Shown here: piece by piece, positions 1-13,726 of the stretch | Numbering within the stretch: position 1 is the first letter of the stretch | Layout: every line of letters starts with the position of its first letter | DNA from: Stictocephala bisonia | Taxonomy: Eukaryota; Arthropoda; Insecta; Hemiptera; Membracidae | Direction: 5' to 3' | NCBI GenBank assembly: GCA_035578905.1 | Contig: JAQJVL010000323.1 | Location: 248,001 to 312,000 of the forward strand | Length of the DNA: 64,000 bases | Made by a program: the position numbers and the translations under genes | The notes under the pieces: model-generated | The model's database searches: none | What the model was told of the DNA's origin: nothing | The model's input: the letters and a program-made list of their open reading frames with translations, nothing else

Positions 1-170
1 TATAAACTAAGGCTGACTAATCCTTCGAAAGTGTCTTAATAATAGCCCAGTAACAAATGAACAGCTGGTGGTTATCAGCTGATCCCTTTCAAAATTTGTT
101 ATGACGATTGGGATTGAACTGAGAATTGTTAGCTTTAAAAACAACTACTTTACCAACCAATTTAATTGGC
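1..170 (-). mobile_element. tRNA-derived SINE (family A), cut by window edge
   Basis: Minus-strand copy of the family seen complete at 17838-18092. It shares the ctgactaatcc, aacaaatgaacagctggtgg and ggttatcagctgatcc blocks and the degenerate B box (gattgggattgaactgaga). The tail side is lost at the window start. Confidence 0.75.
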
Positions 171-568
171 GTATTTTAGTGGGTTTTCTAAGAGTTTGTA
201 ATTTCTTTTAAAAATATAATTATTGTAGTGTTACAAATGCGTGTCTATTATAATATTTTGTTAACAAATAAAACAATTTAATTAATGGTCAACAACTTTT
301 AGTTAACATTTTTTAAACTAAATGTTAGTGAAATGCACCAATAAAAATGAGTAAATACAAGTCTGAGACAAGACAAATTGTATTATTTTCTAGTTTCTTA
401 AAATAAATATTTTTAGTATATATTGTACATGGTTGTTTAGATGAAATAGTACAAAAATATGAAAAATTATATCCAAGAAACACTATATTTAACATTTTTT
501 TATGATAATGCAATATGTATAAATATGAATTACAAAGTTCTATATTACATTTATAATGCTAACGATAG

Positions 569-786
569 GTTAACAACACTTCATATTACAATGTACAGTG
601 CTTAGGATAGGTTTACTTGCCAGTTAACAACACTTCATATTACAATGTACAGTGCTTAGGATAGGTTTACTTGCTAGTTAACAACACTTCATATTACAAT
701 GTACAGTGCTTAGGATAGGTTTACTTGCCAGTTAACAACACTTCATATTACAATGTACAGTGCTTAGGATAGGTTTACTTGCCAGT
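569..786. repeat. 54-bp tandem repeat, 4 copies
   Basis: Unit starts gttaacaacacttcatatta and ends ggtttacttgcca. The four copies are nearly identical, differing at one C/T before the unit boundary. Such low divergence points to recent expansion or ongoing homogenisation. Confidence 0.95.
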
Positions 787-1327
787 TCAGCAATTTTATC
801 ATAAACTGACTAAACAAACAGAAAAACAAGGTAGAGATTTCATTTTGATAAGACATTTTCATTCATTTGACTTTTGCACACATAACCAAATATTACCATG
901 AGACTAGTTATATTTCTATATTCTAGTATTTTACGCATAAATAGATATTGATGACATAATTTATAGATCTAGACACACAATATTGACCATGTCATTGATT
1001 ACCGGTCAACAATTAATTTAGTTGCTACTATTGGGCCAGATACGGTACATTGTGACCTGTGTTGTTATATTTAGCATAGATTATTGGGGTTTTAGCAGTG
1101 GAGGGGAGTCACTCTGCCATCTTACATCAGAGCCTGGCCCAAGTGTTCAACTTCCACAACAGCATTTATTTTTAAAAAGTAACTATGAAGAATCTACAAA
1201 TCTGTTTTATCGGTATTTATTGTCTACATTATTATTCAATGTGTTGTTATTATTATTATTAAAACAATTTTAATTTACTCAGTCAAATTAAGAAAAAGCT
1301 ATGCTGGTTCTGCTTTATTAATTTATG

Positions 1328-1449
1328 ACACTTTCTAAGGAATAGTCGGCCTTAGTTTGTAACAATGACTACATTCGCTCATCTACACTCATTCAAAATC
1401 CATATTCACCCATATCTTGACGATCGGCGTCTTATGAATAAATAAATAA
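1328..1449 (+). mobile_element. SINE family A, 3' half only
   Basis: Holds the family's 3' blocks (ctttctaaggaatagtcg, ccttagtttgtaac, gactacattcgctc) and the cttatgaataaataaataaa tail. The tRNA head is missing (5' truncation). Confidence 0.8.
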
Positions 1450-4289
1450 ATATATTCAATTGAAGAATTTTTCATTATGAAAAATATAACTTGACGAAGA
1501 GAACAAAATTAACAAAAAAGAAATAGACAAATTTCTATTTGAGACACCTGAACATGTAAAAAAAACTTAATCAAAATAGTTAGGAAAATGATGCAACCAA
1601 ACTACCTTGAATCTACTATATATATATAATGTATATGCAGTTGTAAATAAATTTCAATTGTTATTTGAATACTAATTTTGATGTTATTTAATTGTTGTAA
1701 GCTGATTCCTTAATGTTGATCAAACCAACCTATGGACACTGATTCTGATGACTTTATAGGCAGCCTACCGTCTACACAGTGGAGAATAGTAGTTCTCTCT
1801 CACCACCCATCTCTCTCACACCTGTGCTTTAAATAGGTCTCCAAGTGGCTTCAATATAGTATTAGATTAAATATTCAACATATTATTGACAACTATGCAG
1901 TAAGCAGTCAGCAGCTAAGACATTAGGACTCATCTGCAAGTTAGTTTCTTTAAGCCAGTTTATTTGCAGCATTTAAATCCTATCTTGGTTGGCATATGAA
2001 TTTCTATTTTCATCCAAGATTTTTAAAATTGTGTCAAAATTACCATTAATCAATTTTATTTGTGCAAAATTTGTTTCCCGAAGCATTCCAGTTTATACAT
2101 GAAGTACTTTTGCAACTTTCACAGTTAAAGTATACCTCATGTTAACATTTTATGTGCTTTAGTAAAGTTCTTAACAGGATTGAGGTTTTTAGCATTTGTT
2201 ATGACATTGAATACAGAAACAAGAAGACTGTTCACTCATGGGTCCCAAGAAGTCGGTTTTCCTGTTCAGTGAAATTAGTTTGATTTTCATAAATAGCGTC
2301 AGCGGTCTTCCTCCAGACACTCAAGTGACTAATAGCTGAGCTGAGAGGACGCAAAACAGTCGTCCAAGCGCTTATTTGAAACCAATTACAGATAGCAGCA
2401 CAGGCGTGTGTCTAAAGCAAATAAATTGCCTTGGCAATCTGTTTGTTTCTATAGCCAATGGGTATACCCAAAGGTGTAAGACTCAAATTGATATTTTTGC
2501 AGTTTTAATAAAATATTTGCAACATTATTTTAAAATAATAAAGATTTAAATTGAAATTAGGCCTTTTTTACATTTATAGATTTTCCTTAATGAATTTATC
2601 TCTCAACTTCCACCAGTTATAATTTGTGACAGATACGCCCCTGTCTCAAGTTGAAATGTATAAGAGCCATTTCCTAGATTTTGAATAGTTAAAATAGTAT
2701 TTTGTTCATTGCACTCACAGCTTTAGTTCAGCTGATGGAATCAACGTTTTGGTGCAATTGGCTGTGTCAGCTAAATTACATGTTTGGCTCTAGTTGTAAC
2801 ATGAAACGGATAAAGAGGGTTAGCTCTAAAGATATCCGTCAAATTATGTTCATGGATATGTCTATAGTCTAGGATGTTATTTTTTTAATCATTACTAATT
2901 ACAGGAAAACCAAGATAACAATAAAACTTTTGTAAAAAACTTCTCTTTCATAAAATTACAATAATACTGTTTGTAAATCTACTGTTGTTTTTATATGATT
3001 ATTTTAAGGACTTGCATGAAAGGCTAAAATATTTATCAAATTGGAGAAAAGTATCCCTTTTCATATCTATAAATATGAATAAATGAATGCATTTTATTGA
3101 GAAATATATTTTCCATATTTAATTAGTTATATCCAAGCAAACAAACTATGGTATACAACACTTTATTGACATCACACTGCTTAAGACCTGAACCCATTTT
3201 CCTTTGACACAAAGTGCAAGATTTACAAATATGTAGACTATACTTTAAAAGTGTCTGTTTCTAAAACTTCTTAAACTAAAAAAAAACTTAAAAACAGATC
3301 CATTAACAAATTCAACTTAGAAACTAGTCTAGTAAACTTAAAAACATTAAAATTACTTTACTATATCGTTATTATTTTAAAAATACATATATATGTTTTT
3401 AAAATAGAAGTGATGATGATTAAGACAATATCAAATGAAATCACAATATTTTATTTCTCTACCAAATCTTCAATACAGCTGAACCTTCCTTATTCAAATT
3501 GTAAGTGAAAACAAGACCATATCTTTCAAATTTTAAGTTTTTGATTTAATGAGGAGTGAAAACAGAGATACAAAAATCTCCATTTAGTATGTATATGATT
3601 AAAAATACAGTACTACTGACTTTAGATTAATTAAATAAATAATTACCTAACATTAAAACCAATCAGTTTTAATTTTTTATTGTTTTATTGAATTCAACAT
3701 TTTGAAATTTAACAGTCTTGTAATTAGTCATAAAAGCAAGATATTTCAATTGTATAATTGTTGTCCAATTTCCCCGTTTTGTTTTAACTAAATGGCTGTT
3801 TTGCAAGTAAAAAAAATAATTACTTTACAATAAATAGAACCTTTACTGCCATTGATAAAAAAAATCTATTGAAATAGGCAACATCACAATAAATTCTTAA
3901 AATTGAGTCACCTATCTTAATTTTACAAAGTTTACTCGCAATAAGAAAAATTCCTTCACTGTATAAAAAGGGTTGTTTATGAGCCAGGTGTAGACTTGAT
4001 CTATAACTAGGAAAAATTAGCCGACAACAAGTTAATGATTTAAGTAGTTTATTGAAAAATAACATGAAAATAATTTTGATTAACTGTCCCATAAAGCCAA
4101 CTTGTGTGGAGGAATATCTAGTACAATTTTTGCCAAGTGTAGTAGTTATGTACCTCCTGTCTTAAATCCCACGATCCGCAAACAGAGGTCTGCAGTGCTC
4201 CATAAATGGATTAACTTTACTTGAAACAAAAATATGCTTTTACTGTGAGGGGAACAGCCCAAGATTACAAGACCATATTGAATTTACAT

Positions 4290-4690
4290 ACATATCGTCT
4301 TCTCTTCCAGCTACTGCTAGGTCTAGATGTTCACTAGCCTCAGCAACGGAGGTGATCTTTTCAAATATCTTCTTCTTGTACTGTATTCCTCGTCTTTCTA
4401 CATCTTTTCTTACTTTATCAGTTCACCGACTTCTTGTTCTTCCTCTTGGCCATCTTCCAATTAAAATTAATTTTTTCATTTTCCTAGATAGCTATCCTCT
4501 TCCATTCTTTTTACATGGCTAAACCACCTTAGCCTCATATTTTATACTCTTTCTCCCAAACTATTCTCAACAATGCCCCTTCTCAATTCCTTATCCTATC
4601 TCTCTTTGTGTTCCCTTAATTGCTCTTATAAATCTCCATCTCACTGGCTTATACTCATATTATATATTAGTCATATATTAGACTTGAAAT
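4290..4690 (-). pseudogene. LINE reverse-transcriptase C-terminal remnant
   Basis: Minus-strand translation across frames gives MRLRWFSHVKRMEEDSYL, then WPRGRTRSR and KDVERRGIQ. This is the typical post-RT end of RTE/Jockey-like LINE ORF2s (the wGHVxRM and RGRPRxRW blocks). Broken by stops and frameshifts. The same blocks recur at 13200-13509. Confidence 0.6.
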
Positions 4691-5614
4691 AATCCAGTTA
4701 AGCAGATTTTAAATATTGAGTTCTAACCAGAGGCTTTAATTTCCAGAAAAGAAACTTTTATTGTGTTCTTATTGTTTACATGAATATTCCAGCTAGGTCT
4801 AATGAAGTCCAAGTCAATATGAATACTGAGTTTTACTGACTGGTGAGATAATCAATTATTCTACAACTACCTGTAGAGATCGTGCCACTTTCATTCCCTA
4901 AAAGAAGTGTAACATCTACATCCTACTCAAATTCACCTAAACTCAAAAATCAACATTTACGATTACTTTACCGCAGCTCAAACCTCTCTAGTGCAGGTTG
5001 CTGTTGCGTCTGATTCGCCTTAATGTAATTCCATTTGCACCTTAGAATTCTTGTAAATCACATCACTCATGGTACGTAAATTGTAGTACCTTACGTACCA
5101 CTGGAGGAGCCAACTTATTAACTAAACCTAACCTAGGGTGCTCACAAGATTTTATTTTTTTCACAGTGTTTTCTAAGGGACAGAAAGATATTTTGTGGCA
5201 TAGAAGTTTACAAATGAAAGAGGTTCGAACTGGCAAGGTTCAACATTTATAATATTTAACAATTTATATTAATCAAGATAATATACTTTATCTTAAATAA
5301 TATTTGTTTAACTATACATATTTACTAATTAGACAAAGAACAGCAACATGAACAAATAATAAATTTGATAATTTCAGTACCGTACATCTCAACCTTTTGA
5401 AATCCAGTTTTGTCTGGTTTTTAAGTAGATGCAATATTTTTAAGGATAATTTAAGTTATATTTAACTACAATTGGCACAGAAAAATAGTTTTGCTTATCT
5501 TATAACCAATTAATTATACTAAATAATTGTAATAATTGAAAAGTTTTCTACATCCTTGTAAATGTGAGCCTTTCAGTAATCCATTTTGTATACTTAAAAA
5601 TATATATACACCTC

Positions 5615-6150
5615 TTAACACGTTCACTGCAGAAAGTGCACAAGTGCGCCTAGCGTACATCTCTCAATTTGCGGCGCTTTGTACAAAAATTTGTTTGGTG
5701 AGAGTCTGACGCTCAGTAATAGCTAGCTCAATTTTTACGTTATGTAGTCTTAATCAGTACAGTCACATGGTGTTAGTTGATACATTCGTTTGCGAGTTAC
5801 TCCAACATTTAGTTACATTATAGATAATTAAAGTACTAGACAATCATCAATGTTTTAGATGTTAAAAATTATTATAAAACAAGATTTTGTGAGTATTACC
5901 CAGTATAATAATGTTAAATTACTCGTTTTACGTAAAGCCCACATCTACGCTCGCCACTTGTGATGCGGCAGATTGACGTAATATGCAGAAGCGTACTAAA
6001 GCGTCCACTATATAATAAATGTAATGTTCAATATAATGTCTAATAAACTACAATATTGATAAGTACACCATTTTAACACCAATTTACCAAACAAAATTTT
6101 CTGCATTCAGGGTGACCCATCCGTTAAATTACTGCAGCGAACGTGTTTAA
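5615..6150. mobile_element. piggyBac-like MITE with TTAA ends
   Basis: The left end is TTAACACGTTCACTGCAG. The right end read inward is TTAAACACGTTCGCTGCAG. Inverted termini starting at TTAA are typical of piggyBac derivatives, and the larger piggyBac at 34384 also starts TTAACACGTTG. No ORF of note inside the 536 bp. Confidence 0.7.
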
Positions 6151-7573
6151 GAATAAATAAAAAATTAATGCATAACCTCATTTCTAACATGGATATTGAT
6201 GCTATTCAATTTTACACAATGTGTACTAAAAGAAAAAAACAGTTTTGAAATAAATTAAAATGTAGCACATACAATTCTTAATATACAACATAATAGTCTT
6301 AATATATATCTAAATAAATTATCTTTGAAATAAATGTTCTGAATACATTTTTATTTATTCTTAGGATGCCAATCACAAGATGTGGGCAAATAATTATTCT
6401 TAATGAAAGTGATGAGTATTTTTTGAATGTAGTTTTTGCAACAAACTATCCGTTCCTTAGAAAGTATCTTTTGTCTTTAACTCTTGATCACATATCATTT
6501 GTTATTTTTACAACTTTCAAAATACGTTAACAGCCAAACTCAGTTATGAGCCACCACAATTTTTCATAAATACGATGGAAGATATTATGAACCTGCCCTT
6601 GATGTTGGAAAATAAAACAAAGAAAACTATAGAACTGAAACACCTGACAGCATCTTTACACTTGATGGTTCACATATGTCTCACAATTTCCGTTTGCATA
6701 GCCCATTTTGACCCACATTCGAGAGCTCGTCTACAAATAACTTAGCTGAGACAGAATTTGAGAACTATCATTTCTGAAAATTTGGGATTGCCAAAAAATG
6801 CTAACAAGTTTTGGCATGACAAAGAAAAATATGCCTCTTTTATCCATGAAAAAAAAATGAATAACAACTAATTACTGCAGTCATTGCTGTAGTGCAACGT
6901 GTGGAGGACACTTTCCGTTCCATCCACTGCTACAAAAATTGGTCTCATTCACAGGTTCACATTGGTAAAATATTATTCCTTTAACATATGCTAAATCTAT
7001 ATGTGCCATATCTGAATACTGTGTAATAAAAAATAATAACTTAAAACTAAAAACGAATACTCCTCTTAACGAAACTGTACGATACAAAAAACAATCACAC
7101 ATTAAACAATAAACCAGTAATCAGCTGTTATAGTCTATGATATTGTCTGCATATTTATCTCAAGATCATTAAATCTGCATTAAATCATTAATGCAAATTA
7201 AATGTTGCACCTAAACATGTTCTACCAAATAAAATTTATTTGTGTTTATATTTTTTTTATACATTAGGCATTGTAGTTTATGAAAATATAATTGTTCATC
7301 ATATATCTATTTACAATTTTTATGTATATTTTTATCTCATAAGTTCTTACATTTTGTTATTTTAAACAAAACTATATTTTAACAATAATTCTTTACTTTC
7401 AGAGTTATATAAATCAACTAAGATAATAAAAAAAAGTAGAGAAACTGTAAATTGCTAGGTAACACGATAAAATAGAAAAGATTAAAAAACAGTACACTAA
7501 AAAAAATAATGTACGGCATAGTCAAAATTATGAATGTTTAGTAACAATGTGATGTATGTTTGATGATCTAGAG

Positions 7574-7715
7574 TTAATTAACAGCTCAATGACAAATGAA
7601 CATCCTGTGGTTATCAGCTGATCCATTTCAAAATTTGTTTTTACTCTGATTGGAATCGAACTGAGAACCTTTACATTACAAAATTGACACTAAACAAATA
7701 CACTACCAAACAACT
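7574..7715 (-). mobile_element. SINE family A, head portion
   Basis: Shares tcaatgacaaatgaacatcc, gtggttatcagctgatcc and the B-box-bearing block gattggaatcgaactgagaa with the other copies. The 3' tail is missing. Confidence 0.75.
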
Positions 7716-8310
7716 AAAAATATTGTATTAAGATTAAAGTTGGTCAACTTTCAATAGTTTAAACTAAAAAAAATTAGCATTTGATCAAAATATAATATTA
7801 ATAAAATAAAGCAATGTTTTTGGACTAAGCAATCAACAAAATAAGTGAACATCACAACATTAGTTTATTAGAGAAAAAGTAGAAAAGGTACTTTATTGTG
7901 ACGACTTACATTATGTTATGTAAAATTCACTCATTTTGTATTTCTATCCACAAGCAATATGCTAATCATTTCACGAAACTATTTTAGCAAATAAAAATAA
8001 AATAAGAAGTGATAATAAACTTAATTTTTAAAAGCTTACATATTCTTATAGGAAAACGAATAATATCACGTTGCACACTTTTGTGGCAGTAAACAAACCT
8101 AATTAAATAACAAATAACAATTGAAGCACACGCCTATTTGTAACACTATTTACATAAGACGGAAGGTTATCACAGTTAAAGCCCTGTATACTGGGGACTA
8201 TCAGGAGCTGCATCTCTCGAAAATGGACTCGACCTGTTTTTCTCATCTACAGGATGCTGATCCCTGAAAACCACAATATCTATATTTTCTTCATAAAACT
8301 CACACACACT

Positions 8311-8313
<3 letters not shown>

Positions 8314-8372
<59 letters not shown>
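8314..8372. repeat. (TA)n microsatellite
   Basis: About 29 TA units, preceded by a short (CA) run. The six-frame Ile-Tyr repeat across it is not a gene. Confidence 0.98.
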
Positions 8373-8375
<3 letters not shown>

Positions 8376-8487
8376 GCCTACAGCATATCACAGTAAAAAA
8401 TTGCAGAAATCAACTTAAACAAGCTGACCTCTCTAAAATTCTTCATAAAATCTCAAACTTAAAAAATAGAACTCAAAGTTATCACTT

Positions 8488-11400
8488 GAAATGAAATGAA
8501 AAATGCCTTTATTTATGTGGGTAAGTTAGGACTATTTAGTCCTCTCTACCACTTAACCACAAAAAAGTAGTACATTAAGATTATGATACAAAAGCCAAAA
8601 ATGAATCAAAAATACATAAACAAAACAACTTAAAAAGATTAATTTTACATAATACAGCATGAACAATGAATAAATTTTACACTATTTAAGTTCATTCACA
8701 ACTATCACTCATACATGGTCCGCTCACATGCACGCCCACCCATCGCCGCCAATCCCCCCACTACTGCAGTTCAAGCAACAATTTCCTGACCTCCGCCCCA
8801 AAGCGGGCACGGTTTTCTATAACTTTCAAATTATCAGAGAGAGAATTCCACAAACGACATGAAGTGACTAAAAAGGATTGATTGAAAATTGTAGTTCTAT
8901 GTTATGGAATCGATAGAAGTATAGCTCCTCTTCGTGTACAATAAGAACTAATCTGGGACAAGAAAGAAAATCCTTCGGAGAGATAAGATGGTAAGTTTGA
9001 TCTGATGATAACATACAACAAAGTAAGGATATGGTATTCACGGAGATTTCTCAGTTTCAAAATACATAGCCGCTCAAAATAAGGAGTAACATAATCATAT
9101 CATCGTAGGTTGAAAATGAAACTGATACAATAATTCTGTGCATGTTGCAGTCTCTCCGAGAGCTCAACAGTCATAACGTTAATGACTACGTCAAAGTAGT
9201 TAAAGTGAGGTAATACAAGAGTCTTCACAAGCATGACTTTAACATTGTATGGAAGGAATAAAGCAAAACGTTTTAAACTATGGATGCCAGCAAAAACTCT
9301 ATTGCAGGTTGTAGAAACAGTTTCATTCCACGTCAGTGTATTGTTGATAATAAGACCACGGTTGTTTACCTTGTCACAGTATTCCAGTTCGTAGTTCTTC
9401 AGTTTTACTTAAGGAAAATATTGAAAATCAATTTTAGAAAGAAGCTGTCGAGTCCCTAACACCAAGGTTTGAGTTTTAGTCTCGTTCAGTTTTAGTCCAT
9501 GTTTCTGTGCCCATATAGTGATTGAGTCAATGTCCTCGTTGATCAAAGATGCAGAAGCATTTGCATCTTTAATAGAAAAATGATTAATGATTTGTAAATC
9601 ATCAGCGTACAAGTGCAACTTAGCGTGATAAATAACTTCAGTAATATTGTTGATGTACAGGTAAAATAACAAAGGACCGAGGACGGAGCCTTGGAGAAAC
9701 CCTTGTGTGATGAGGCTCCACTCCAACTCAGCATCCCCTACCCTCACAAGTTGCTGTCGGTCAGTAAGATATGAGTTAACCTAGTTAACACAACTATCGG
9801 TGAAACCAATAATTTGTAATTTCATGAGAAGCAAAGGATGATAGACACAATCAAAAGCTTTGAAAAATCGAATAAAGTTAAAATAGTAACGAGTCTCTTA
9901 TCCATGGCTAGCCTAATGTCATCAGTAATCTTAAGAAGTGCAGTAGTAGTGCTATGATTGGAACGAAAGCCAGACTGATATTTCGACAAAACTTGGTTTT
10001 GATCCAGGCATAACATAAATTGTTGATGTACGACTCGTTCAAGACATTTGGAAAGGGCGGAAAGTATACTGATAGGCCTAAAATCGGAAGGAGATTTAGG
10101 CGAGGAGCATTTTTGCAATGGACATACTACTGCGTGTTTCCAAAGAACAGGAAAAGTAGACGAGTTTAAAGATACATTAAATATTTTAGTTATTATGGGC
10201 AGAGTAACAGGTAGTGTATCTTAAATAAATCGGATAGGAATATTGTCAGCTCCGACAGCGCCACTGGACATCCTCATGATAGCTTTAAACACGTCAGCCT
10301 CAGTTACAGGTGCAAAATAAAACCGACGGTGGGGGGCCACAGTTGGGGTATTCTCAAGCTCAATGACGTATCTACGTGCACCAGACATATCAACAGGGAC
10401 ATTAACGAAGAAATCGTTGAGAGAATTCAAGTCAAAAAAAATTGTGGGCTCCTGCTTGGATTTTCCAATTCCCAGCTCTTTAAGTTTGGACCATAATATT
10501 TTTGTAGAAAGATTTTGAGAAAAGGAATTATAATAAAATCTGATCTTAGAATTTCTTATTTGCTGTTGAGTTCTATTTCTTAGCAGTTTATAAATAGCCC
10601 AGTCATGGGCAGATTTTGTCCGCTTAGCACGACGAAAAGCTGAGTCTCTTTGCTTTTGCAAAAGGCGAATATGATCAGTAAGCCAAGGAGCTGGTCCCTT
10701 AGTAACTCGCTTTTTAATCATTGGGGCATGATCATCAAAAAGATTGGATAATAGAGTTAAATTTATGCACCATGAAGTTAATATTGTTAGATGATAAAAC
10801 TTCATTCCAGGGCAGCGCTGCCGCATCCGACAATAGAGCTTGATGGTTTATTAAACCGTAGTTACGATATTGAATGAATTCAGGCTTGATCTTTGGTGGG
10901 CGAAGTTTTTATTTTAAACAAGAAAGATAAGGTCGTGTTTTGAAAGACCAGGAGCAGAGAGTTGTCCGTGGTGTGCAACTAGGGTCGGGTCAGTAACGGC
11001 CATGATGTCAAGCCAAGTGTCAGCAGTGGCAGTATGGTGAGTGGCGTCTAGTTGTAGCATTGTCATGTTACAGGAAAGTAACATAGTAGTTAAGTATGTC
11101 TGATCATAAGTAACAGGTCCAAGTAAGTCAGAGTTCAGGTCCCCCATCACTAAGACATGACTGTAGCGAGCCATGTGGGCTTGAAGAGATTCCTCATATT
11201 CAGAAAGATAACGAAGATTTGGAGCTCTGTAGCAACACTAGCAAGGATATGCGTTCTATTAACGCTGATATCTAAGAACATATATTCAGGCCTTCCTTCT
11301 CTAGAAGTGTGGGAGGCATACAATATGTAACCAGACAGGTGAGACTTGACGTAGATGGCAACACCTCCACCCTCCTTGTGGAGACGATCATTTCGATGAA

Positions 11401-11735
11401 GACAATAGCCTGGTAATTCGACTGATTTATTATTAATGTGAGGTTTCAACCAAGTCTCAGATTTAAATATAAAATTAAATAATTTAGTATTAAAAATTGT
11501 TAAATATTATCAAAATGGTAAATTAAAGATTGGGCATGAACATGAGCTGCCTTTAGATGTTTATGGTATGGTTTAAGTATTTGGCAGAGATTATCAGGGA
11601 GAGGGGGAGGAGATGTGTTCCCGCCTGAGGCGAGGGAGGGGTTAGAGTTCAAGTGTGACATCAAGGTACCTACAGCAGCGGTCAGCGGCGACCCAGGCAC
11701 ACGTAACAATGCCAGCATGCCAGTTTTAGTGTGTA
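8488..11735 (-). pseudogene. Non-LTR retrotransposon (endonuclease + RT), near full ORF2, degenerate
   Basis: Read on the minus strand: KAAHVHAQSLIYHF and HKEGGGVAIYVKSHLSG (APE endonuclease start), VMGDLNSD (endonuclease), FRPISILSALSKCLERVVHQ, YQSGFRSNHSTTTALLKI and FLQGSVLGPLLFYLYINNI (RT), then LYADDLQI (YADD active site) and a C-terminal block ending SCRLWNSLSDNLK near 8840. Several frameshifts and stops break it. The 3' end near 8490 is an ataaaggcatttttcatttc tail following a small hairpin. It is Jockey/CR1-like, clade not settled. A sister copy lies at 30087-33020. Confidence 0.85.
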
Positions 11736-12199
11736 TGTTTTAACACTAAAACATACAAAGGATAACTAAAACTATTATAATGTACAAGATAATAAAAAAA
11801 GCAATTATATCACTTATATCAATCACTTTACTCTTACTGCACAAAAAGTTTTTTATGAAGAAAATATAAAGCCTTTTAGACTTACTCTGTTTTGGGTTCC
11901 ATTACAAAGAAATAAAAAAATAACTTTTATATAGTTCAATCTACATATGGTTATTTAATGGTTATTCAATTTTATTTAATGGTTATAAAGTAGAATAACC
12001 TGTTATAACCATAAAATAAAAGTAATTGCTTGAAAATAGATCCACAACTTTACCTTTTTCTTGAATTTTAAAAAATATTGCCTGTAGAGGGTTGTTTTTA
12101 ACATAAGGTTTCTCTTTGAAGTTGTGTCCAAACCATATAAACTGATTATTTAATCTATTTATAGAAAATTCAATTTCTATCTCCTTTCTAATATCCACA

Positions 12200-13200
12200 T
12201 TTCTTACTCTAGCTTGGATTCACCTTCCTGCTTGAATTTTTTTCCCATTCTCTCTTATTCAAAGATGGTGTTCCTGTACCATATGCGACAATACATATGT
12301 AACTTGATTTATTTATCAATATGATCTTTTTACATACATTTCTGTCCTATATTAAATTCGTAACATTTTCTAATATCTTTTCTCCTTCCTTCCGTTTTTT
12401 TTTTTTTTTTTTTTTTTAATCTCTCTACTTAACTTATATGTCAGATAACCTTACTGAATATTTATCTCTTACTGTAATGATTATAACCTGGTTTCCTCAA
12501 ACATAATTCCTGATTTACTGCCCTTAATTTATAGTAACCCTTCAAAAAACATCCTTCATACTCAGATTATTGATAAGCTAAACAATTATGTGCATTATCG
12601 AAACATAACAGATTATAGATGTGTATATGTTTATTTATTAACGCAAATGAATACATAAAGTGGCATCAAAAGGTTGAATGCTTGACAGCAAGGACCATTA
12701 TAAACTGCATGGATTGTAGAGTTAGCTGTTACTAAAGATAGTTTCATTCACTGAACACGGGATAATCAAATCAATAATGAGTTTGCACAATGCAAACTAC
12801 AAGGGTCAAAATTATAATTATCTCTTCAAAGGAAACTGGCACTACACACAGCACTATTTCTCTTAACTCTCATTTCTACTGCTTGTAATCTGCTTTAATC
12901 ACATTTTCTCCATGTCCACGTTTCTACTCATTATAATAAGATTGGTTAATATAATTGATCTTGTACATCAATATCTTTGTTTCCTTTCCAATATTCCAAT
13001 CCCATAATATTTTCGTTACCAGATTCCCTTAATGTCCATTATTCCATATTCTATTTATTATAACTTCTCTTATTGTGCTCTTGTTTCTTATTTTACTGTC
13101 TAAACAACAAAAATCATCTGCCATTTCCAGGATATTCCCTTTAATTGACCTATCTTATTCTCTTCCTTCTGTTCTCTCTACTTTCATTTTTAACGGGAAT
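12200..13200. other. Unassigned region, possibly decayed LINE
   Basis: Pyrimidine-rich on the plus strand, with a poly-T run at 12398-12418. A minus-strand frame near 13100 has MADDF-like residues that could be a decayed RT active site next to the LINE end at 13200-13509, but the match is weak. No intact ORF. Confidence 0.25.
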
Positions 13201-13509
13201 ATAGAATATTAGCAAAGGAGACAGATTGAAGAACAAAATTATCAAAGAAGGTTGAAAGTGGTACTGTTAAAAGAGACAATGGAAAGAAGAAGGATGCAGT
13301 AGATGGGGCACGTGAAAAGGATGGGAAATAATACATGGTCGAGGATAGGACTGGAAAAGAGGAAGAAGACCAAGAGGACGGTGGCAAGACCAAGTGTGAA
13401 AGGATGTAGAGAGAAGATGAATGCAGAGAAGACAAGTGGAGGAAGAGGAAAATGAAAAGATTCAGACAAAATGGAGGATGCTGTGAACAATCTGTGAAAA
13501 CTTCAACGA
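13200..13509 (+). pseudogene. LINE ORF2 C-terminal remnant
   Basis: The plus strand encodes MGHVKRMGNN, then in a shifted frame RGRPRGRWQDQV and KDVERR: the same C-terminal blocks as the remnant at 4290-4690. It runs into a tail of aatgataatgatgac type. Confidence 0.6.
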
Positions 13510-13569
13510 ATGATAATGATGACACAACACTATTATTTGACAATAATAGTGTTGTGTCATCATTATCAT
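13510..13569. repeat. Perfect hairpin, 28-bp arms and 4-base loop
   Basis: Arms 13510-13537 and 13542-13569 are exact reverse complements (left arm starts atgataatgatgacacaac), with loop tgac. The hairpin begins only about 15 bases beyond the SNX29 exon 11 donor. It appears to start within the 3' tail of the LINE remnant. Confidence 0.97.
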
Positions 13570-13586
13570 GTCCCAAAGAGACTCAC

Positions 13587-13726
13587 CCAAAGAATGGCAT
13601 CAGCCGTATGAGATGAGGCTTACTGGGAGCAGTGGTGAGAAGTGAGTCTGAAGTGATGAGGTGATTCAGCACTCTGCGCAGATACTGCTGCAGCTTCTGT
13701 CTTCTTTCCTCTACAAACTTGGCATC
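13587..13726 (-). CDS. SNX29: SNX29 exon 11: C-terminal part of PX domain
   Basis: The acceptor is gatattttgtag. It encodes DAKFVEERRQKLQQYLRRVL, NHLITSDSLL and KPHLIRLMPFF, matching the last PX helices of SNX29, including the conserved Arg in EERRQKLQ. At the end TTTGG|GTGAGT is an excellent donor; read through, it gives FFG then TGA. A terminal exon below 13.5 kb is therefore likely but not found. Confidence 0.93.

Larger units (their letters stand above)
1..13586. other. Region downstream of last identified SNX29 exon
   Basis: Contains SINE pieces, a 54-bp tandem repeat, LINE remnants, a piggyBac-like MITE, (TA)n and a LINE. I recognise nothing in 170-565, 790-1325, 1450-4285, 4690-5610, 6155-7570, 7720-8310 or 11740-12200. 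A terminal SNX29 exon and 3'UTR could be hidden in any of these, or lie outside the window. Confidence 0.6.

Noticed and set aside
6881..7102. Terminal exon of SNX29
   Set aside because: Open frame of 73 codons shows no resemblance to SNX29 C-termini and no convincing acceptor in the right phase.
13190..13576. 128-codon minus-strand Ser/Leu-rich ORF
   Set aside because: Antisense of a LINE remnant with a purine-rich sense strand; low-complexity shadow.
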